DNA of 16,776 bases from positions 29,945 through 46,720 of the forward strand of contig FR879632.1 in the NCBI GenBank assembly GCA_000434475.1, in the 5' to 3' direction. This document shows positions 6,628-11,290 of this stretch, piece by piece. The notes under the pieces were generated by a model. It worked only from the letters and a program-made list of their open reading frames with translations, ran no database searches and was not told where the DNA came from. The position numbers and the translations under genes were made by a program. Position 1 is the first letter of the stretch. Each line of letters starts with the position of its first letter. The DNA comes from Dialister sp. CAG:486 (GTDB lineage Bacteria > Bacillota > Negativicutes > Veillonellales > Dialisteraceae).

Positions 6628-6883
6628 TCCTAAAACTATTAAAGAGCTAAAATTGATTTTAGAAAAAGCTGATATTCCTAAATTTTATTACGATGTTCCA
6701 TGTAACAATAACTTTTTTTGTGATACAGTTACGTACTTAAAAGTTAAAAGTGCCGATTGTTATGAAATAGGTGTCTTCGAGCGTGGTGATTTCCACGATA
6801 TTTATAAATTTGATACCGAGGCCGAAGCTTGCCAGGCATTCCTAGAAGAATTCTATCCGGAGGTGCTTAATGGCGAAAAATGA
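6617..6883 (+). CDS. Probable immunity protein for the MuF-TNT toxin
   Basis: 88 residues from GTG 6617, chosen because GAGGTG (6605-6610) sits 6 bases upstream; GTG 6608 would overlap its own ribosome site. The protein is small and acidic (17 Asp/Glu against 11 Lys/Arg by hand count), begins with a helix (KTIKELKLILEKADIP), and ends with YEIGVFERGDFHDIYKF and DTEAEACQAFLEEFY. The ERG plus FdtEaEAC pattern reminds me of small immunity proteins of polymorphic toxin loci, but I cannot name a family. It overlaps the toxin stop by 11 bases, the usual arrangement for a toxin and its antidote. Its first half is very AT-rich (about 25% GC at 6601-6720), unlike the head genes, which suggests that it arrived together with the toxin tip. 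The role is inferred from position and build. Confidence 0.7.
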   Translation: MKNNPKTIKELKLILEKADIPKFYYDVPCNNNFFCDTVTYLKVKSADCYEIGVFERGDFHDIYKFDTEAEACQAFLEEFYPEVLNGEK

Positions 6884-7238
6884 TTACAGCGTTATCGTAT
6901 GCATTATTTTGTCGTACATGTACGAATGCCTGAAAACGGGAAAGCAGGTTAAGCTTGAACTAATGAACCCTGAAGCATTGAAACTCTGTGATAATTACTG
7001 GATGTACATTATCAGGCATTTGGTAAAAGACGGATATATCGAGGGTGTGCTTTGTACCCATACGAAAGAGGGCTATAGCTTTACTTTTGATGATATCAAT
7101 ATCACGCCGAAAGGGATTGAATACTTGCAAGAAAATAGCTACATGCAGAAAGCGAAAGAAACTGTGCGCAGTTTGGCGAATTTTACCAGTCTGACGTCAG
7201 CCTTGGTCAAAATGGGCTTAACTGTGGCTAAATTGTGA
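6870..7238 (+). CDS. YjcQ-like small phage protein (winged-helix type)
   Basis: 122 residues, ATG 6870 just after GGAGGTG (6859-6865), overlapping the immunity gene by 14 bases. The sequence reads as a YjcQ family protein: N-terminal helix, then YWMYIIRHLVKDGYIEGV, a strand region YSFTFDDINITPKG, and the characteristic IEYLQENSYMQKAKETV. YjcQ proteins have a winged-helix-like fold and are found in prophages, but their function is not established. The overlap with the immunity gene puts it in the same transcript as the toxin module, although YjcQ genes also occur in phage regions without such toxins. It is the last gene before a terminator. It may be a regulator, a second accessory gene or simple cargo; I cannot decide. 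Confidence 0.75.
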   Translation: MAKNDYSVIVCIILSYMYECLKTGKQVKLELMNPEALKLCDNYWMYIIRHLVKDGYIEGVLCTHTKEGYSFTFDDINITPKGIEYLQENSYMQKAKETVRSLANFTSLTSALVKMGLTVAKL

Positions 7239-7249
7239 ATTGAATAATC

Positions 7250-7275
7250 AAGCACGTGTAACAGCGTGCTTTTTT
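7250..7275 (+). terminator. Intrinsic terminator between the MuF module and scaffold gene
   Basis: AAGCACG (7250-7256) pairs with CGTGCTT (7265-7271) around an 8-base loop, followed by TTTT to 7275. It begins 12 bases after the YjcQ stop. The AGCACG/CGTGCT arms are the same as in the terminator at 1807. It would separate the packaging/toxin genes from the scaffold and capsid genes. Confidence 0.8.
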
Positions 7276-7333
7276 ATTGCCCAGGAGAGGGCACAATATA
7301 GGGCGGAGGCCCATTATACGGAGGTATAAAAAC

Positions 7334-7978
7334 ATGGATATGAAAGATGTTTACGCTGCACTCGAGAAGCTGGATAACGGCGCAGAGCTGATTACAGCCA
7401 TTAAGGGTGAAATCAACACGCTGAATAACGAGGCAAAGGAGAACCGCATTGCAGGAGAGCACACCGCGGAAAAACTCAAGAATGTACTCGCTGGACTGGA
7501 GCTCGAGGATGCAGACGATGTGGCCGACAAGGCAAAGAACCTGAAGGCCGCACTTGATACGTTCGCACAGGGCGGGAAGAAGCCGACCGAAGTAGCCAAG
7601 CAGATCACCGACCTGACCGCACAGGTCAACAAGGTGACCAAGCAGCTTGATGCTATGACCAAAACAGCCCAGGCAGAAAAGGCCAAGCGTCTTGACGGCA
7701 TGAAGATGGCCAAGGCAGTGGAGCTGCTCAGCAAAGGTCATGCGGCGAGCCCGGAAAACATGGCTAAACTGCTGGAGGGCAGCATCATCGTTAAGGACGA
7801 TGAAAGCCTCGCCTATAATGGCAAGGATGGAGAAATCAGCCTTGAAGATGGTGTAGCCGACTGGCTGAAGGAAAATAGCTGGGCGGTCAAGGCTAACGGC
7901 GGCGGCGGAAGCGGCAGCCCTAACGGCGGGAACGGAGGCGGAAGCTCCGACCCATTCCTTGCCGGATTTAATTCTTAA
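7334..7978 (+). CDS. Capsid scaffolding protein
   Basis: 214 residues from ATG 7334, 8 bases after CGGAGGT (7319-7325). A longer TTG-initiated frame from 7277 would begin inside the terminator and is rejected. The protein is highly charged and helical, with alternating Lys/Glu/Ala from residue 20 to 130 (for example ADKAKNLKAALDTF and ITDLTAQVNKVTKQL), as expected of a coiled scaffold. A Gly/Ser-rich linker (about 190-207) leads to a C-terminal DPFLAGFNS, a short tail typical of phage scaffolds that touch the capsid. It lies directly before the major capsid gene, the normal place. Scaffold guides prohead assembly and leaves before or during packaging. No protease gene is seen nearby, so removal may be without a separate protease. 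Confidence 0.85.
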   Translation: MDMKDVYAALEKLDNGAELITAIKGEINTLNNEAKENRIAGEHTAEKLKNVLAGLELEDADDVADKAKNLKAALDTFAQGGKKPTEVAKQITDLTAQVNKVTKQLDAMTKTAQAEKAKRLDGMKMAKAVELLSKGHAASPENMAKLLEGSIIVKDDESLAYNGKDGEISLEDGVADWLKENSWAVKANGGGGSGSPNGGNGGGSSDPFLAGFNS

Positions 7979-7992
7979 AAGGAGAAAACAAA

Positions 7993-8817
7993 ATGGCTCT
8001 TAACTATGCAGAAAAGTACAGCGCACAGATTGATGAACGCTTCAAACAGGGGTCTATCACGGCCCCGGCAATTAACAACAACTATGACTTCGTGGGTGTG
8101 AAAACTGTCAAAGTTTATTCTATTCCGACGGCAGACATGAATGACTATACCCGCACTGGGTCTTCTCGCTATGGCACTCCTACAGATCTGCAGGACTCCA
8201 TCCAGGAAATGACCCTGAGTAAGGATCGTTCTTTCACCTTCACCATCGACCGTGGCGACAATCTCGATCAGATGATGATTAAAGACGCCGGGGCAGCCCT
8301 GCAGCGCCAGCTTGATGAAGTAGTCATCCCGGAAATCGATATTTACCGTCTGGGCGTCATTGCAGCAGGCGCAAAGAACACTGCGACCGCGGCTATCACA
8401 AAGGCCAATGCCTACAGCGCTTTCCTGGATGGGGTGGAAAAGCTCACTGACGAGCTGGCGCCGCTGGGTGGGCGTATTGCTTATGTATCCAGTGCTTTCT
8501 ACAAATACATCAAGCAGGATCCCTCTTTTATTCAGGCTTCTGACATTGCCCAGAATATGCTTCTCCGTGGTCAGCTTGGCATGGTAGATGGGATTCCGAT
8601 TATTACGGCTCCCACCTCTTGGATGCCGAAAAATACCGCATTCATTATTACTAACCCGGTAGCGTGCGTGGCGCCTATCAAACTGGCAGACTACAAGATT
8701 CACGACAACCCGCCAGGAATCAACGGATGGTTGGTTGAAGGCCGTGTGATTTATGATGCATTCGTTCTGAACAACAAGAAGGGCGCGATTTACGTCCATA
8801 AGACTGCTGCCGAATGA
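7993..8817 (+). CDS. Major capsid protein
   Basis: 274 residues, ATG 7993 after AAAGGAG (7977-7983). Called from context (between scaffold and neck genes), size and sequence style: N-terminal MALNYAEKYSAQIDERFKQG, then KVYSIPTADMNDY, the middle FTIDRGDNLDQMM and the C-terminal GINGWLVEGRVIYDAFVLN, all seen in Firmicute phage capsid proteins of the HK97-like fold. There is no long N-terminal delta domain, consistent with a separate scaffold protein upstream. It is by expectation the most abundant virion protein. The stop overlaps the next gene start (ATGA). The fold assignment is from family knowledge, not from a motif that I can point to. Confidence 0.9.
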   Translation: MALNYAEKYSAQIDERFKQGSITAPAINNNYDFVGVKTVKVYSIPTADMNDYTRTGSSRYGTPTDLQDSIQEMTLSKDRSFTFTIDRGDNLDQMMIKDAGAALQRQLDEVVIPEIDIYRLGVIAAGAKNTATAAITKANAYSAFLDGVEKLTDELAPLGGRIAYVSSAFYKYIKQDPSFIQASDIAQNMLLRGQLGMVDGIPIITAPTSWMPKNTAFIITNPVACVAPIKLADYKIHDNPPGINGWLVEGRVIYDAFVLNNKKGAIYVHKTAAE

Positions 8818-9260
8818 AGGTGTCAGTAAAGGCCGACTTTAACAAACTTGTGAAAGCCTTTGAAGCCGCTCCCGAAGAAACGAGGGCGGCTGTAAGGCTG
8901 CAAGTCAAAGCGTCGGCCAGAGATATCCAAGAGTATGCACGGGAGCATCATAAATTTGTAACGCGTGGCGGAGCTACAGAAAAAAGCATCATGATGCACG
9001 CAGAAGGAAACACGGCCACGGTGTATCTCGGATCTGACGTGGCCGTATACCAGCATGAAGGCACCCCGCCGCATATCATCAAGGCTAGGAACAAGCTGGC
9101 GCTCCGTTTTGTGAGAAATGGTGATTTTGTCTTTTGTAAACGCGTACATCATCCGGGCATACAGGCAGATCCATATTTATTCGATGCAGCCGAACACGAA
9201 CGGGCAAGGATTCAAAGCCGGTTCGCTGATGCCATCGAGAGTGTTCTAGGGAGGTTGTGA
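8814..9260 (+). CDS. HK97 gp10-like neck/tail-completion protein
   Basis: 148 residues, starting in an ATGA overlap with the capsid stop and with no ribosome site of its own, so translation is probably coupled to the capsid gene. The N-terminal helix (residues 8-45), the strand-loop VYQHEGTPPHIIKARNKLAL and the later KRVHHPGIQADPYLFDAAE match the HK97 gp10 family, whose members have a Yx(E/H)xGTxPHxI and hPGxxaxPfl pattern. These proteins complete the neck or the head-proximal end of the tail. No separate gp6-like connector gene precedes it, which is shorter than the usual set of neck genes; one of the next two genes may fill that role. Confidence 0.8.
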   Translation: MKVSVKADFNKLVKAFEAAPEETRAAVRLQVKASARDIQEYAREHHKFVTRGGATEKSIMMHAEGNTATVYLGSDVAVYQHEGTPPHIIKARNKLALRFVRNGDFVFCKRVHHPGIQADPYLFDAAEHERARIQSRFADAIESVLGRL

Positions 9261-9631
9261 TGTCTTATATCACCTTAAACGATATCTTCGATGAAGTTCT
9301 GACTTGCACAGATGAAGATATCACCGTGGGGAATGACACGATAGCCCGAGAGGCGCGACGCCTTCATGCAAAGATCGTGGATCCTGTAGCACCTATTATT
9401 AAGCGGCTTGGCGTGTGCGCGGCTTGCTGTAACCGATGCTTAATGCAGGCAGGCACGGACCCCACCACGACATTCAACGGAGCCAATGGCGTTGAATACT
9501 CCGATGTATATGCCCAAAAGCTAAAGATGTATCGGACAGAAATGGATCGTATCATTTCTACCTTGACGGCTGAGGATTTCGGAGCCATGGGAGGCAGGGC
9601 GCGCTATTCTATCCCCCTGCATCGCTCATGA
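9260..9631 (+). CDS. Unrecognised neck-region protein with a CxxCCxxC cluster
   Basis: 123 residues from ATG 9260, 5 bases after GGAGG (9250-9254); GTG 9257 is an alternative. The stop of the previous gene overlaps the start. I do not recognise a family. Residues 1-50 and 70-105 look helical. Residues 51-62 read GVCAACCNRCLM, placing four cysteines (53, 56, 57, 60) within eight residues, which is unusual for a structural virion protein. The place between a gp10-like gene and a probable tail terminator suggests a connector or head-closure role, but size and sequence do not prove it. The end overlaps the next gene by an ATGA. Confidence 0.7.
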   Translation: MSYITLNDIFDEVLTCTDEDITVGNDTIAREARRLHAKIVDPVAPIIKRLGVCAACCNRCLMQAGTDPTTTFNGANGVEYSDVYAQKLKMYRTEMDRIISTLTAEDFGAMGGRARYSIPLHRS

Positions 9632-10014
9632 GTAAGCGCACGGCAGTAGAGGAGGCCCTTTATTCGCTCCTCATGGACCAATTCCCAAAAATACATTGGC
9701 AGAAACTCGTCACAGGTGCAGCGCGTGGCCGCGAAATGATGGGAACTATTGCCTGCGAGCGTATTTCTTATGAATGGCTCGACAAATTCACAAAAGCGGC
9801 TACTGCCACCTTTAGCATCTATGTGATGGACATATCCAGTACGAATGAGGTAGACAACATTGCGGATGATATTATCCGCGTCTTGAGCAATGATCGGACC
9901 CTATCGGGCACGGTGGTGGATTCTTTGGTGAAAGAAGTTATATATGGCATGGCACAGGGGCGCCCTGATGTCGGAGCCGTATTGATTCATTTTGTTGTAA
10001 CCTATGATTGTTAA
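9628..10014 (+). CDS. Probable tail terminator/neck protein
   Basis: 128 residues, starting in an ATGA overlap with the previous stop. N-terminal helix with VEEALYSLLMDQFPKIHWQ, then strands, ATATFSIYVMDIS, a helix NEVDNIADDIIRVLSND, and a final strand VGAVLIHFVVTYDC. The order helix, strands, helix, strand and a size near 130 residues, right before the major tail protein, fit tail terminator proteins (lambda gpU/SPP1 gp17-like), which cap the tail and join it to the head. Sequence similarity to a named family is not clear to me, so the call rests on position and predicted build. Confidence 0.6.
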   Translation: MSKRTAVEEALYSLLMDQFPKIHWQKLVTGAARGREMMGTIACERISYEWLDKFTKAATATFSIYVMDISSTNEVDNIADDIIRVLSNDRTLSGTVVDSLVKEVIYGMAQGRPDVGAVLIHFVVTYDC

Positions 10015-10030
10015 AGAAAGGAGTCTTATA

Positions 10031-10498
10031 ATGGCTACTAATTTCCCAACTCGCGCCGAGGGCACATCTAATGCTACGGCGGGTAAAGACTATCTGATTT
10101 ATTTGAATACAGGAACCAGTGAAGCGGCGCCCACATGGACACTGCTTGGCGGACAGCGCAGTGGGGACCTCTCTCGTGAAGCGGATGAAATCGACGCTAG
10201 CCACAAAACCTCAGGCGGGTGGAAGTCTACCCTTCCGGGACTGCGCTCCTGGTCGATCGACCTTGAAAGCGTCTATTTGAAAGACGATACAGGTGCAAAG
10301 TTCCTTGAGGAGGCGTTCCTGGTAGGGAAGCAGGTCAATGTAAAGTTTGAATACCCTGATAAAAGCTATGTAACCGGGTGGGGCAGCGTAACTGAATGCA
10401 GTCTTTCTACGCCTCATGATGATGTGGCGACTCTGTCCGGTACGATCAAGGGCGATGGTGCGCTGTCTGAACTGAAACCCGCTGTTCCTGGGGAATAA
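10031..10498 (+). CDS. Major tail protein, TP901-1 type
   Basis: 155 residues from ATG 10031, 7 bases after AAAGGAG (10017-10023); the in-frame start at 10004 lies in the previous gene and is not used. The sequence AGKDYLIYLNTGT, LLGGQRSGDLSREADEIDAS, HKTSGGWKSTLPGLRSWSID is the signature of the TP901-1/phi13-like tail tube protein family, followed by a C-terminal strand region ending in SELKPAVPGE. Hexamers of this protein stack to form the tail tube. There is no added Ig-like domain. It is followed by a strong terminator, as is common for genes that must be expressed more than those after them. Confidence 0.93.
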   Translation: MATNFPTRAEGTSNATAGKDYLIYLNTGTSEAAPTWTLLGGQRSGDLSREADEIDASHKTSGGWKSTLPGLRSWSIDLESVYLKDDTGAKFLEEAFLVGKQVNVKFEYPDKSYVTGWGSVTECSLSTPHDDVATLSGTIKGDGALSELKPAVPGE

Positions 10499-10515
10499 AA
10501 ATATTCAATAAGGAG

Positions 10516-10540
10516 AAAGGCGTGCATTTGCGCGCCTTTT
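10516..10540 (+). terminator. Intrinsic terminator after the major tail gene
   Basis: AAAGGCGTGC (10516-10525) pairs with GCGCGCCTTT (10530-10539), ten pairs with one G-U, around an ATTT loop, followed by a T and CTATTTATAT. It begins 17 bases after the tail gene stop. It should reduce transcription into the tail chaperones and tape measure. A tiny reading frame with a good ribosome site overlaps it (see 10522). Confidence 0.8.
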
Positions 10541-10569
10541 CTATTTATATAGGAGCTAAAGAAGCATGA
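10522..10569 (+). CDS. Possible 15-aa leader peptide across the terminator
   Basis: AAGGAG at 10510-10515 sits 6 bases before GTG 10522, which opens a 15-codon frame (VHLRAFSIYIGAKEA) ending at TGA 10567-10569. That stop overlaps the ATG of the next gene as ATGA. The frame begins inside the hairpin arm, so a ribosome there would melt the terminator. It could couple translation to read-through. It may equally be chance in a short gap, as no codon bias can be judged over 15 codons. Confidence 0.3.
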   Translation: MHLRAFSIYIGAKEA

Positions 10570-10940
10570 AAAAGATTGATATGGAGCCATTTGGCGAAGG
10601 TCAGCAGATTTGGTTTAACATTGGGCGGCTTCGCCGTGTCGAGGAAATCCTGAAGCAGCCTATTGGGGAAATTCTGAAGAATTTAAGCAGCCTCAGTCTG
10701 AAAAGCCTGATTGTGTTGCTTATGGTAGGAATGCGGCAGCATGGCACTTATAATGAACAGTACTATGAGGATAAAATTGATAAAGCCATGGATGCAGGGT
10801 ATGCCCTTGGAGATATCCAGTATTGTGTGCTCAAGGCTATTGCATCCTCCGGTATCATGGGGAAAGCCGCTTATTACCAGTATTTCCCCGAAGAGCTGAC
10901 ACCTAGTGAAGATAAGGAAATCGAAGCCGAAAAAAACTAA
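10566..10940 (+). CDS. Tail assembly chaperone, short form (gpG-like)
   Basis: 124 residues, ATG 10566, with AGGAG at 10551-10555. Acidic, helical protein beginning MKKIDMEPFGEGQQIWFNIG and ending EDKEIEAEKN, of the size and place (between major tail and tape measure) of lambda gpG-type chaperones. These coat the tape measure protein during tail assembly and are not in the finished particle. The last codons are GAA AAA AAC TAA, which form a slippery site; a fraction of ribosomes should shift by -1 here and make the longer product. The role is established for the family; sequence identity to gpG itself is low. Confidence 0.85.
   Translation: MKKIDMEPFGEGQQIWFNIGRLRRVEEILKQPIGEILKNLSSLSLKSLIVLLMVGMRQHGTYNEQYYEDKIDKAMDAGYALGDIQYCVLKAIASSGIMGKAAYYQYFPEELTPSEDKEIEAEKN
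10931..10937 (+). promoter_or_regulatory. -1 frameshift slippery site A AAA AAC
   Basis: In the gpG-like frame the bases are split as A AAA AAC, the canonical X XXY YYZ heptamer, right before the TAA stop at 10938. A slip of one base back continues without a stop in the frame of the next ORF (reading CTA ATA GAA GCG GAC GGC). Both frames differ by exactly -1. This matches the lambda G/G-T arrangement. Confidence 0.9.
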
Positions 10941-11290
10941 TAGAAGCGGACGGCCTGATGTCGATGGTGGAATGGTGCCATCAAGTCAGGGTGCCCGCGT
11001 TTGGCTTTTTACGGCTCAAGCCGTGGGAATTCGACAGGCTTTCTATTTTTGAGTTCTTTGACATGATCATGGCATGGCAGGAAGCAAAGACGGCGGAAAG
11101 ATGGGAACGGGCCTATTGGGTAGCGAATATCATGAGTCCGCATCTTAAAAAGCCTGTCAAACCTGCTGCCTTGATGAAACCTTTTGAGAAGAAAAAGACG
11201 AAACGGGAAATCATTGAGGAGCGTAAAGCGTTCTTCAGCAATTTTGAACATGAACGGGAGGAGGTGGAGAAATGCCAAAGAAAGAAATAA
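10937..11290 (+). CDS. T part of the tail assembly chaperone, made as a -1 frameshift fusion
   Basis: The 117 residues after the slip give, with the upstream 124, a product of about 241 residues (10566-10937 then 10937-11290). As a separate ORF it could start at ATG 10958, but there is no ribosome site there, which supports synthesis only as a fusion. It reads MVEWCHQVRVPAFGFLRLKP then WEFDRLSIFEFFDMIMAWQE and ends in a Lys/Arg/Glu-rich helix (KKKTKREIIEERKAFF and beyond). The DMIMAWQE-like helical motif is typical of gpGT-type second chaperones in Firmicute siphoviruses. The T part is thought to bind the major tail protein and bring it to the tape measure. It overlaps the tape measure gene by 19 bases. 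Confidence 0.87.
   Translation, partial: LIEADGLMSMVEWCHQVRVPAFGFLRLKPWEFDRLSIFEFFDMIMAWQEAKTAERWERAYWVANIMSPHLKKPVKPAALMKPFEKKKTKREIIEERKAFFSNFEHEREEVEKCQRKK
10954..10990 (+). promoter_or_regulatory. Two-tier stem-loop downstream of the slippery site
   Basis: CCTGA (10954-10958) can pair with TCAGG (10986-10990), and inside it GATGG (10963-10967) with CCATC (10978-10982). The structure starts 16 bases after the slippery heptamer. That is farther than the 5-9 bases usual for a frameshift stimulator, so a role is possible but not shown. Confidence 0.35.

Noticed and set aside
7975..8799. Long minus-strand frame of 274 codons opposite the capsid gene
   Set aside because: It exactly shadows the major capsid gene, has no ribosome site, and its content (His/Cys/Arg-rich) is that of an antisense frame. 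The capsid gene explains the bases.
10958..11290. Second tail chaperone as an independent gene
   Set aside because: No ribosome site before ATG 10958, while a canonical slippery site and an open -1 frame join it to the upstream gene.
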